Under the pieces are notes generated by a model that made no database searches, had not been told where the DNA came from, and saw only the letters and a program-made list of their open reading frames with translations. DNA of 35,743 bases from an uncultured Verrucomicrobiota bacterium (GTDB taxonomy: Bacteria > Verrucomicrobiota > Kiritimatiellia > CAIQIC01 > Lenti-01). Positions 23,979 to 31,226 of the stretch are shown here, piece by piece. Location: the NCBI GenBank assembly GCA_937872095.1, contig CALMNW010000060.1:1-35743 (forward strand), read 5' to 3'. The first letter of the stretch is position 1; each line of letters begins with the position of its first letter. The position numbers were made by a program, and so were the translations under genes.

Positions 23979-26668
23979 CGCTTGCGACGACCGCGGCGTT
24001 CGAGGTGGACGAGGACGAAGGTGAAGCCGCCGAGGGCAGCGGTGGCGGCAAGACCTTCGCGGGAAAGGGGCACGAGCATGAAGGCGTCGGCCAGGACGGG
24101 GACGTAGATCACGCCGAGCTGCAAGACCAGCGTCAGGAGCGTCAAGGCAACGAGGGCCGGGTTGCGGGCGAAGACGAACGGCTTGTCGGTGAGGGCGCGC
24201 AATCCCCAGGCTTGGCCGATCTGCGCGAACCCGATGGCGGAGAAAAGCACCGTTTGCCATTCGCCGTTGCCCCAGCCGAAGCGATACCAAGCTCCGGCGA
24301 GCAACAGGGAAGCGGAGCAGATGTACAGGCCCATCCAGCCGACGTGCAGAAGGGCGGGCCGATCGAGAATGGCCGCGTCGGGGCGCCGCGGCGGGCGGTT
24401 CATCACGTCGGTTTCGGCGGATTCAAGGCCGAGACCGAGGCCCATCAGGCCATCGGTAAGCAGATTGAGCCACAGCAGATGCAATGGCCGCAGGGCCATG
24501 GCGCCGATGCCCGCCATCGGCGCGAGCAGCATGACGAGCACCTTGCCGAGATTGCCGCCGAAGGAATATTTGATGAACCGGACGAGGTTGTCGTAGATGG
24601 TGCGGCCTTCCTCGATGGCCGCGACGATGGTCGCGAAATTGTCGTCGAGCAGAACCATCTTCGAGGCTTCTTTGGCGACGTCGGTTCCGGATATGCCCAT
24701 GGCCACGCCGATTTCCGCCCGCTTGAGGGCGGGGGAATCGTTCACGCCGTCGCCGGTCATGGCGACGACATGGCCTCGCTTCTGCAGGGCGGCGACGATG
24801 CGCAGCTTGTCCTCGGGCGAAACGCGGGCGAAAACGGAGATGTCCGCGGCCGCCCGTTCCAGCTCGGCGTCGGACATTTCGGCCAGCTCGAGGCCGGTCA
24901 CGACGCGCGGTTCTTCGCCGTCGGGCGGCAAGCGCAGGTTGCGGGCGATGGCGGCGGCGGTGAGGGGCTGGTCGCCCGTGATCATGATGGTGCGGATGCC
25001 GGCGGCATGGCTGGCGGCGACGGCGGCACGGACGGCTTCGCGCGGAGGATCCATCATGCCGATCAGGCCGCAGAATACGAGGTCGCTTTCGACGTCGCGG
25101 GCTTGCAGGTGGGCGTCGGGCGAGGCGTCGATGCCGCGAAAGGCGATGCCGAGGACGCGGATGCCGTCGTTGGCCATGCGTTCGTTGTCGGCATGGAACT
25201 TGCGGCGGACGTCGTCGGTCAACGGGACGATGCGGCCTTGGTCGAGGACATGCGTCGCCAACCGGGCCAGGCCGTCGGGGGAGCCCTTGACGGCGGCGAG
25301 GAGGGGCGCGGCCATGGCGTCGGGCAGGGGATAGTCGCCCGCGTCGCCGCGATGCAAGGTGGCCATGCGCTTGCGGCCGGAATCGAACGGAAATTCCGCC
25401 CGGCGCGGCAATTCTTCGCCGAGGGACTGCGTGGCGATGCCGAAGCGCTCGGCGGCGACGAGCAGGGCCGTCTCGGTGGGGTCGCCGATCGTCCGAGGCG
25501 GCCGGCCGGACTCCTCGTAGACCAGATGGGCGTCGTTGCAGAGCGCGGCGACGAGCAGCAGCGGGAAGAGTTCGGGGTCGTCTCCGGCGGGCCGGGCGGG
25601 TTCGGCCGTTTCGCCGGGCAGGAAAACGTCGCTGTGCAAGGTGTGCAGCCGGGTGACGGTCATCCGGTTTTCGGTGAGGGTTCCGGTCTTGTCGGTGCAG
25701 ATAACGGTGACGGCGCCGAGGGTCTCGACGGCGGGCAGCTTGCGGATCAGGGCGTGGCGCTTGAGCATGCGGCGCCCCCCGAGCGCGAGAGTGGCGGTGA
25801 TCACGGCGGGCAGCCCTTCGGGCACGACGGCGACGAGCAAGCTGACGGCCGTCAAGAGCATCTCGCCGAATTTTTCGCCGCGCAGCAGGCCGATGCCCAG
25901 GATGGCCAAGGCGGCGGCGAGGCCGGCGAGGGACAGATGCTTGCCCACCTGCGCCAGTTTGCGCTGCAGGGGCGTGTAGCCCTCGGCGATGCCCTGGATC
26001 ATGCCGGCGATCTTGCCCAGTTCGGTGCGCATGCCGGTTTCGACCACGACGCCCGTTCCGCGGCCGTGCGCGACGATGGTGCCCATGAAGGCGAGATTCC
26101 GACGGTCGCCCAACGGCAATTTTTCGTCGGCGACGGGGTCGGGTTGTTTCTGGACGGCTTCCGATTCGCCGGTCAGGGCGGCTTCCAGGATGCCGAGATG
26201 GACGCAAGCGATCAGGCGCAGGTCGGCCGGAACGACGTTGCCGGCTTCGAGCTGGACGACGTCGCCGGGAACGAGTTCGCGCGCGGGGATTTCGCGCAGG
26301 GCGCCGCCGCGGCGGACGCGGACGGTCGGGCACGACATCTGCCGGAGGGCGGCCATGGCTTTTTCGGCGCGATATTCCTGGATGAATCCGAGGACGCCGA
26401 ACAGGACGACGATGGCCAGGATGGCGATGCCTTCGGTGAGATCGCCGAGGAAGAAAGAGAGCACGGCGGCGGCGAGGAGAATGAGGATCATGGGCTCGAC
26501 GAACTGGGCGAGCAGCATCCGCCAGGCGGGGCGGGAGATGGTTTCCTGCAATTCGTTGGGTCCGTGGGCGGCGAGGCGAACGGCGGCTTCGGCGTCGGAC
26601 AAGCCGTCCGGGGCGGAGCGCAGCTCGGCGAGGACGTCCTCGAACCTCTTCGTGTGCGGAGAACTCAT
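23933..26668 (-). CDS. P2-type (Ca2+-like) cation-transporting ATPase
   Basis: A 911-residue inner-membrane P-type ATPase. An N-terminal cation-ATPase domain (1-75) precedes the actuator TGES (166-169), M4 VVPEGLPAVI with PEGLP (283-287), phosphorylation site DKTGTLT (326-332), TGDGVNDSPALKRAEIGVAMG (hinge) and M6 LNLLTDGLMGLGLGLE. PEGLP and NLLTDG match Ca2+ pumps of the SERCA/PMR1 kind. In M5, however, the site aligned with SERCA Glu771 (SNVGEVV) reads GGNLGKVL, with Lys, so ion number or specificity may differ. ATG 26668 is chosen over an extension that runs into the tRNA-Cys terminator. It overlaps the convergent kinase gene by 46 nt. Confidence 0.92.
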   Translation of the reverse strand: MSSPHTKRFEDVLAELRSAPDGLSDAEAAVRLAAHGPNELQETISRPAWRMLLAQFVEPMILILLAAAVLSFFLGDLTEGIAILAIVVLFGVLGFIQEYRAEKAMAALRQMSCPTVRVRRGGALREIPARELVPGDVVQLEAGNVVPADLRLIACVHLGILEAALTGESEAVQKQPDPVADEKLPLGDRRNLAFMGTIVAHGRGTGVVVETGMRTELGKIAGMIQGIAEGYTPLQRKLAQVGKHLSLAGLAAALAILGIGLLRGEKFGEMLLTAVSLLVAVVPEGLPAVITATLALGGRRMLKRHALIRKLPAVETLGAVTVICTDKTGTLTENRMTVTRLHTLHSDVFLPGETAEPARPAGDDPELFPLLLVAALCNDAHLVYEESGRPPRTIGDPTETALLVAAERFGIATQSLGEELPRRAEFPFDSGRKRMATLHRGDAGDYPLPDAMAAPLLAAVKGSPDGLARLATHVLDQGRIVPLTDDVRRKFHADNERMANDGIRVLGIAFRGIDASPDAHLQARDVESDLVFCGLIGMMDPPREAVRAAVAASHAAGIRTIMITGDQPLTAAAIARNLRLPPDGEEPRVVTGLELAEMSDAELERAAADISVFARVSPEDKLRIVAALQKRGHVVAMTGDGVNDSPALKRAEIGVAMGISGTDVAKEASKMVLLDDNFATIVAAIEEGRTIYDNLVRFIKYSFGGNLGKVLVMLLAPMAGIGAMALRPLHLLWLNLLTDGLMGLGLGLESAETDVMNRPPRRPDAAILDRPALLHVGWMGLYICSASLLLAGAWYRFGWGNGEWQTVLFSAIGFAQIGQAWGLRALTDKPFVFARNPALVALTLLTLVLQLGVIYVPVLADAFMLVPLSREGLAATAALGGFTFVLVHLERRGRRKRQPATSASNAASALR

Positions 26669-26688
26669 GGTCGATGTTTCCCTATACG

Positions 26689-26710
26689 AAAAATGCGCCA
26701 TTTCGGCGCA
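26689..26710 (-). terminator. Terminator of tRNA-Cys
   Basis: On the reverse strand: stem TGCGCC/GGCGCA, loop GAAAT, then five T, beginning 16 nt after the tRNA 3' end. Confidence 0.7.
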
Positions 26711-26725
26711 GGACACGAACGGGAT

Positions 26726-26800
26726 TGGAGGCGCGGATCGGGATCGAACCGATGCATAAGGATTTTGCAGACCCTCGCCTTACCACTTGGCTACCGCGCC
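26726..26800 (-). tRNA. tRNA-Cys (anticodon GCA)
   Basis: On the reverse strand: acceptor stem GGCGCGG/CCGCGCC, discriminator T, and encoded CCA (26728-26726). The anticodon loop CTGCAAA within stem AGGGT/ATCCT gives anticodon GCA. The T arm is ATCGGTTCGATCCCGAT. Confidence 0.95.
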
Positions 26801-26816
26801 ATTCAAGTCGGGGGGA

Positions 26817-26845
26817 AAGATAGCGGGGGAACGGCGGCCTGTCAA
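26817..26845 (-). promoter_or_regulatory. Promoter of tRNA-Cys
   Basis: On the reverse strand: perfect TTGACA (26845-26840), a 17-nt spacer and TATCTT (26822-26817), 16 nt before the tRNA. It is a strong sigma-70 promoter. Confidence 0.8.
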
Positions 26846-26869
26846 CCCGGCGGGGCCGGAAAAGCGCCG

Positions 26870-26899
26870 TTGACGGCGGGGCCGTCGCCGTGATACACA
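26870..26899 (+). promoter_or_regulatory. Candidate promoter of tRNA-Pro
   Basis: TTGACG (26870-26875) with a TACACA/GATACA -10 region at 26892-26899, about 23 nt before the tRNA. It is back to back with the tRNA-Cys promoter. Confidence 0.55.
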
Positions 26900-26921
26900 C
26901 ACGAAACCGTTCGTCACAGGT

Positions 26922-26998
26922 CGGGGCGTAGCGCAGACTGGTAGCGCGTTTGCTTGGGGTGCAAAAGGTCCCGGGTTCAAATCCCGGCGCCCCGACCA
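26922..26998 (+). tRNA. tRNA-Pro (anticodon GGG), probable attachment site of the island
   Basis: Acceptor stem CGGGGCG/CGCCCCG, anticodon stem TTTGC/GCAAA with loop TTGGGGT, anticodon GGG. The T arm is CCCGGGTTCAAATCCCGG, the discriminator A, and CCA is encoded at 26996-26998. Gene content and base composition change immediately after its 3' end, which is the usual target of tyrosine recombinases. The other attachment copy is not in the window. Confidence 0.95.
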
Positions 26999-27504
26999 CT
27001 TTCAAACCCCATAATTCCCTTGAAAATAAAGGGAGTAATTTGTTCCGGCATTTTGCCTTGGTGTCCCTTCTGTTCCCTTCCGCGTCCACTTTTTCCGACT
27101 GTCAGGGGTGGACATAAAGGATGGACACATAATAGGGATTAAGTCGGCCGGTATTGCTTGAAACTTGAATCACCCGCTTTGCCATCAATGCCCCGAAACG
27201 GGGAATTGCCCTAGAGTTGGGCGCTGGCGTGCCCGTGAAAGCATTTTCGGGCTACTTCCGAGCTTGTGTGGCGGTCTGGGTTGCGGCGCTTCCTGCGCGA
27301 TTCTGGCGCCCGCACGGGGGTTTGCCGCTGTCTCGCGCCCCATGATGCCGTGTTCCCCTTAATTTCGTTGGGATGTTGCTCAGTGATTCGAAAAGGTGTA
27401 AACATCTTGCCAAGTCGCATGACGTTGATATTAAGTCCTGATTGTTACGAGGTGGTGTTGGAAATTATGCGTGTCAGGCATATGTGATTGAGAAGGATGT
27501 TGCC
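26999..27504. other. Non-coding left end of the island
   Basis: About 500 bases with no credible gene; the short frames here lack ribosome-binding sites. It contains a hairpin AATTCCCTT/AAGGGAGTAATT (27013-27040) that could end the tRNA-Pro transcript. It also has an inverted GTCCAC (27084-27089)/GTGGAC (27108-27113) followed by a further TGGACAC (27122-27128), and a CCCCG-AAA-CGGGG hairpin (27191-27203). Such repeats beside an attachment site could be recombinase or excisionase arm sites. Confidence 0.5.
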
Positions 27505-28287
27505 ATGCCGAAAATTAAATATCGCCGCCCCCCCTTGATAGAGCGTGCGGTTTCTATCGGCTACTCCATCGAAGAGGAACCGTATCAATTGAAACTCGAT
27601 TCATGGACTGCCGGAATCAAAAAAGATTTCTCCGAAGCGTCTGTCCAAAACAAATGGGAAATTGAGGTGGCTGAAAAAAATGGCATGCCCTACCTCCCGA
27701 AAGACAAACAGAAGATAACAACCAAGTATCAGTTTTGGCGGAGTACAGGCGGAGAAAAGGATCATTGTATCCAAGTGTGGCGTGATCGGGTGTCGTTCAA
27801 TCTGCTTCGAACTAACGATCATCCGCGCACATATGAAGATCTGAGAGTATTCATTCACGAATGGAGTGCGAAGTGGGCTCGGCATTTCGAAATTAGCTCT
27901 TTTCGCGGGGCTACTCTCGAATATGTAAACATAATATCCACGCAAACAATGCCGTTATTTTGCAAGAGCCGTGAAATACCAATTGGTGATATATTGACGA
28001 CATTTCGCGTGCCCGGTCCGATCCAAAATCTGGCCCCACCATATCGGTTTCTGTTTTACTTAAATCACAAGCAAGGAGAATTGCCTGTCCGCCTACGGGT
28101 GAAACTTGAAGATACGCCGGGAGAAGTGGCTTTGCGCCTAAACTTCACCGCATCAACGGAGAAGCCTGAGCGCGATGTGGGGCTTGACGCCATGTTGAAA
28201 GAAGTGGATGTTATGCACGATGTGATCCTCGGAGAGTTTGAGGCATTTTTCACGGAAAAAGCAAAAGATAGTTTCGGCCCCACATGA
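27505..28287 (+). CDS. TIGR04255-like family protein (first gene of cargo cassette)
   Basis: A 260-residue protein. ATG 27505 has AGAAGGA 7 nt upstream. The N-terminus IKYRRPPLIERAVSIGYS, with a basic residue then PPL-hydrophobic-E, resembles the opening of the sporadically distributed TIGR04255 family, as do the central FEISSFRGATLEYVNII segment and the overall length. That family has no established biochemical function; members occur patchily in accessory regions. No transmembrane segment or signal peptide is seen, so it should be cytosolic. GC is near 47 percent by sampling, far below the chromosome. Its stop overlaps the next gene's ATG by 4 nt. Family assignment is from recognition of the N-terminal pattern, not a search. 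Confidence 0.68.
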   Translation: MPKIKYRRPPLIERAVSIGYSIEEEPYQLKLDSWTAGIKKDFSEASVQNKWEIEVAEKNGMPYLPKDKQKITTKYQFWRSTGGEKDHCIQVWRDRVSFNLLRTNDHPRTYEDLRVFIHEWSAKWARHFEISSFRGATLEYVNIISTQTMPLFCKSREIPIGDILTTFRVPGPIQNLAPPYRFLFYLNHKQGELPVRLRVKLEDTPGEVALRLNFTASTEKPERDVGLDAMLKEVDVMHDVILGEFEAFFTEKAKDSFGPT

Positions 28288-28922
28288 TTTTCTCGTCACA
28301 TTCTGATGCAACACCCATTGCCACTTGTGCTAGATATGAAGCGGATCGGGCGCCAATTCCAATAGAAGTGAATGGCTCTCCCCTCGATTTTGATCAGCCT
28401 CATGAGATCAGCTTGCAAAGGCGGTTTTTTTCCGTTGGAAATCAGCGCGTTAGCCTTGAGCGCGATCTGATGCTGGAAGTGTATATTAACGCCGGAGTGG
28501 TTCGAATTAAAGACTGGGGAATTAAGTTGTCTCTGTACGATGAGGCGCAAGAAATTGAATGGGATCGAGTAATTCTCCGCAAATTTTTAGATCTATATGG
28601 AAAAGCGGAAAGTGGCAGCCTCGATGAATCCGAAAGAGAGCAATGGGGCTCGATAATTGAGCAAGTCGATTATCAGCGTTTTTGTGCCGAACGTGCCCCC
28701 GAGATATACATAGAGGGCACGTATATTGGCCAGGATGCGAAAGGATGGAATGTCCGCTTGCATGATGGCACGGCTCGACAAATTGATCTAGATACCGGCG
28801 CATCATTGCGTCTGCTAGAGGTCGGCGAGCGCTTTGGCGCAATGGTCCGCCTAGGGAACCACGGTTCAATAATTTCCATGTCGAATATTTCGATGTTGGC
28901 CGACAGCGAACGCATAGCGTAA
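28284..28922 (+). CDS. Unknown protein, middle gene of cargo cassette
   Basis: A 212-residue protein translationally coupled to the preceding gene (ATGA overlap). I do not recognise a family. The N-terminal half has mixed beta content (ISLQRRFFSVGNQRVSLERDLMLEVYI), the middle (about 85-135) is a charged helical stretch, and the last 65 residues (IEGTYIGQDAKGWNVRLHDG... through VGERFGAMVRLGNHGSIISM) look like a small beta barrel of SH3 or OB type, possibly nucleic-acid or protein binding. It has no signal peptide or membrane helix. Codon use and GC match its cassette neighbours, not the rest of the island. Confidence 0.72.
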   Translation: MIFSSHSDATPIATCARYEADRAPIPIEVNGSPLDFDQPHEISLQRRFFSVGNQRVSLERDLMLEVYINAGVVRIKDWGIKLSLYDEAQEIEWDRVILRKFLDLYGKAESGSLDESEREQWGSIIEQVDYQRFCAERAPEIYIEGTYIGQDAKGWNVRLHDGTARQIDLDTGASLRLLEVGERFGAMVRLGNHGSIISMSNISMLADSERIA

Positions 28923-28936
28923 AAATAGTTGCTGCA

Positions 28937-29935
28937 ATGGGGCGGGACGCCTGTCTAGTTGATTTTTGGGAGGTTGGACAGGGCGATTGTTCAGTTATCC
29001 AATTGCCTAGCGGCCGCCTCTTGATAATTGACGTTGGTCCTCTTGGCTCTCCTGTTGTCGATTGGGTTTCTCGTTATCCCAATAGATTCATTGAGTCTAT
29101 CATTATTACGCATAATGATTCCGATCATGTAGGGGCACTAACATCCCTTCTTCATGCCTGTCCGCGTCGAGTCGGTGCAGTACACTGGCTCGTTGATCGA
29201 GACATAAAAGATTCGAAAATTGCCGATCTATACCGGTATTTAGATCAAGCGTGTCGCAATGGTGAGATTTCAGAGGTGTCGCGACTTGAAGCCCCCAAAA
29301 AACTATGGCCCAAGCCGGGCGTATCGCTGGCTCAGGATATTGCGCTAAATTTGTCCCTAGATGTAATACATCCATCTATGCTGGAAAATGTTGGCTCATC
29401 TACCCCCAATATTACTTCTGGCGTTATTGTGTTATCTGCCCCATCAGGCCGATCTGTTTTATGGGCCGGAGACACGAGCATAAAGAGGATAGCAGCTGTT
29501 GCCTGTGGGCGCTCTCCGTCATTTATGCTAGGGCCGCATCACGGTGGCCCGACGGACAGGAAAAATGCTGAATTTCCTCGCAATCTTGTCAGCATTGCGC
29601 CGGGAGTTGTCATAGCTTCTGCCGGAACGAATAATCCTCACAAGCATCCAGCTGTTAGTTATATTAAGCACTCAATAAACGCCGGCGCAGAATTTTACTG
29701 CACGCAACTAACAAAGCACTGTGAAAAACCGGGTAAACTTCATCATGTATTTAAAGGCTCTGGACATTATGGGCTTCCTCAAACCAGAACTGGCTTTTCT
29801 TGTATGGGGACCATTCGCCTGACTTACAACGGCGATGATTTTCAGCTAGATGATTATGCCGTACAAAAGCATAGAACAGGGGTTGAGCAGCTCTGTCGGC
29901 CGAAGTGCCTGCGTTTCTCCCGAAATATTGGTTGA
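28937..29935 (+). CDS. ComEC/Rec2-like metallo-beta-lactamase-fold hydrolase
   Basis: A 332-residue protein. VDFWEVGQGDCSVIQLPSGRLLIIDVGP opens the domain as in ComEC-type MBL proteins. Metal-ligand motifs: THNDSDH (58-64, the HxxxDH-like motif with His59, Asp61, Asp63, His64), VLWAGD (174-179, Asp179), LGPHHGG (198-204) and SAGTNNPHKHP (228-238). It is a free cytosolic domain without the ComEC membrane channel. Relatives hydrolyse phosphodiester bonds in nucleic acids or nucleotides. Its last 20-30 residues look poorly folded and overlap a reverse-strand frame, suggesting the gene reads into older island sequence. No clear ribosome-binding site; it follows the middle gene by 14 nt. Confidence 0.85.
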   Translation: MGRDACLVDFWEVGQGDCSVIQLPSGRLLIIDVGPLGSPVVDWVSRYPNRFIESIIITHNDSDHVGALTSLLHACPRRVGAVHWLVDRDIKDSKIADLYRYLDQACRNGEISEVSRLEAPKKLWPKPGVSLAQDIALNLSLDVIHPSMLENVGSSTPNITSGVIVLSAPSGRSVLWAGDTSIKRIAAVACGRSPSFMLGPHHGGPTDRKNAEFPRNLVSIAPGVVIASAGTNNPHKHPAVSYIKHSINAGAEFYCTQLTKHCEKPGKLHHVFKGSGHYGLPQTRTGFSCMGTIRLTYNGDDFQLDDYAVQKHRTGVEQLCRPKCLRFSRNIG

Positions 29936-30037
29936 AGCATTTATTGCAGCATCCATCATTTGCTTGCGGCTAGGTGCCGCATATCCCCATAGCGGATCCC
30001 TTCGCGCTTTGCGGGAGGGGGGGGCAACGGTTGTCAT
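29846..30037 (-). pseudogene. Probable 5' remnant of a gene that followed the terminase-like gene
   Basis: A 63-codon frame whose ATG overlaps the stop of the small-terminase-like gene by 4 nt, exactly as at the other junctions of this operon. The first about 35 codons (DPLWGYAAPSRKQMMDAAINAS region) look like real coding sequence of island-like composition. The rest runs antisense into the MBL gene, where GC falls sharply, and stops. I infer that insertion of the cargo cassette cut the gene. A run of eight G (30017-30024, C on the coding strand) lies five codons into it and could slip. What the intact gene encoded cannot be told; it may also be a genuine short gene. Confidence 0.4.
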
Positions 30038-30519
30038 GTCTTGTCTTCTTGAGATGTCATCCCGGTTTCCAGTTCGCGGATTAAGGTTTTGATGTCGCGC
30101 GATTCCTCAACCGTCACCGCTGGTTTTTCGCGTTGGAACAGGTGAGGCAAATATCGCCGGGCCAATGCGATTAAGGCGGAATCGGATTTTCTTATGCGAA
30201 CGGCTGCGACCTTGCCGCAAGAAATCATCGGTTCCGGGATGCCCTCGACGCCACGCAACCATAGTTCATCTTCAAGCAACGTCCGCCGCCATTGGTGGCC
30301 CGCCTCCTGCGCTTGTCTAATGCGTTGGGCAAAACGCGGCATGGGCGAAAACCACCGGGCAATGTCACCGGCCCATGATAGCCCGACCATTCGTAGCGCG
30401 GTCCGAGTCCGCACCCCTTCTTCCAGTAGCAGGATGAATCGGCAAAATTTCTTGTACCGTAGTGTCCGCTCCCGCGCCTGCCTCGCCGCCCGCGCTGCCC
30501 GTCGTGTTGCTGCTTTCAT
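30034..30519 (-). CDS. Terminase-small-subunit-like DNA-binding protein
   Basis: A 161-residue protein; ATG 30519 has AAAGG 7 nt upstream, while a GTG at 30540 would overlap the preceding gene. A basic N-terminus is followed by a homeodomain-like helix-turn-helix (about 25-60: FCRFILLLEEGVRTRTALRMVGLSW...) and then FAQRIRQAQEAG and LWLRGVEGIPEPMISCGKVAAVRIRKSDSALIALARRYLPHLF. This last part follows the pattern RRAxxG(V/I)xEPVxxxGxxxxxxRKYSDxLLxxLLKARxPxxY of phage small terminase subunits. Such proteins recognise packaging sites for the large subunit. No large subunit is visible next to it, though the following gene appears truncated. The call rests on this pattern. Confidence 0.65.
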   Translation of the reverse strand: MKAATRRAARAARQARERTLRYKKFCRFILLLEEGVRTRTALRMVGLSWAGDIARWFSPMPRFAQRIRQAQEAGHQWRRTLLEDELWLRGVEGIPEPMISCGKVAAVRIRKSDSALIALARRYLPHLFQREKPAVTVEESRDIKTLIRELETGMTSQEDKT

Positions 30520-30533
30520 GGTGACGCCTTTCC

Positions 30534-31226
30534 CTAACACGCGCGGGCGCGTACGGGCGTAGTGCCCGCTAAACCAATTTTCCCGCCGTCCTGTAAGGCT
30601 AAAAGCTCGCGCAGACGGTCCTGCACAAAATGCCGCAGGAGATCAAAAGTCGTCCGTTCGGCGTCGGCTCTGGAATCGCAAAACCAGAATGGAATCTTGC
30701 AGCGTACCGAAAGGGCAAGGCATGACTGCCAAGCGGCCCCGGAGTCCATCTGTGAGCGGTAGCGTCCGGCGCGTAGGTCGCTGGCTGGGGACTCGACCAC
30801 CACGGCGCAGGCATCGAAACCGCGCAACCGGACAAGCTCGGCCTCAAACCGTTTTCGATCTGTCGAAAGGCATCCGATCAAATCCGGCAGGGATTTCCGC
30901 TCAATGCCGATCCGGTCAGTGAAACCGCGCAGGGAATAATCGGCGCTCGCCAGCGTCCCGGTCTGCACCGTGCAGGGGTAGCCTTCAAACCGGAAGGGCG
31001 ATTGCTCGCGGCTGTCCACGACTACCCGCATGGGCCTCTTTGCTCCCGTCTTGTCCGTAAAGTCCGCTTTGTCCGTTAAGGTATTAGCGGCCTTTGTGGA
31101 CAAAGATGGCTTGCAGGGAGGTGAAGGCGGCAAAGTAAGCGCCTTCCCCCCTGCCTTTGTCCTGTCCGGTTTGTCCGGTAATACTATAAGGCGGACCGGA
31201 CCGATTTTTGAGGCGTTCACAGTCAT
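30534..31226 (-). CDS. ERCC4-domain nuclease
   Basis: A 230-residue protein. The XPF/MUS81-type nuclease domain occupies about 66-205: VVVDSREQSPF (Asp71), TGTLASADYSLRG (Asp96), GIERKSLPDLIGCL with the ERK triad (Glu109-Lys111), then DRKRFEAELVRL. All catalytic residues are present, so it should cut branched or flap DNA. It lacks the helicase domain and a clear HhH2 domain. Residues 1-65 are a low-complexity Lys/Asp/Thr/Pro extension; Met66 is an alternative start. The ATG overlaps the upstream replication gene's stop by 4 nt. A role in processing replication or recombination intermediates of the element is inferred. Confidence 0.87.
   Translation of the reverse strand: MTVNASKIGPVRLIVLPDKPDRTKAGGKALTLPPSPPCKPSLSTKAANTLTDKADFTDKTGAKRPMRVVVDSREQSPFRFEGYPCTVQTGTLASADYSLRGFTDRIGIERKSLPDLIGCLSTDRKRFEAELVRLRGFDACAVVVESPASDLRAGRYRSQMDSGAAWQSCLALSVRCKIPFWFCDSRADAERTTFDLLRHFVQDRLRELLALQDGGKIGLAGTTPVRARAC

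Noticed and set aside
23351-26893. 1180-codon forward frame opposite the P-type ATPase
   Set aside because: It is the antisense shadow of the ATPase, a product of high GC and few stop codons. It shows no domain motifs, while the reverse strand carries every ATPase signature.
27165-27487. Short forward frames in the island's left end
   Set aside because: No ribosome-binding sites, no protein-like composition, and mutually overlapping frames; treated as non-coding.
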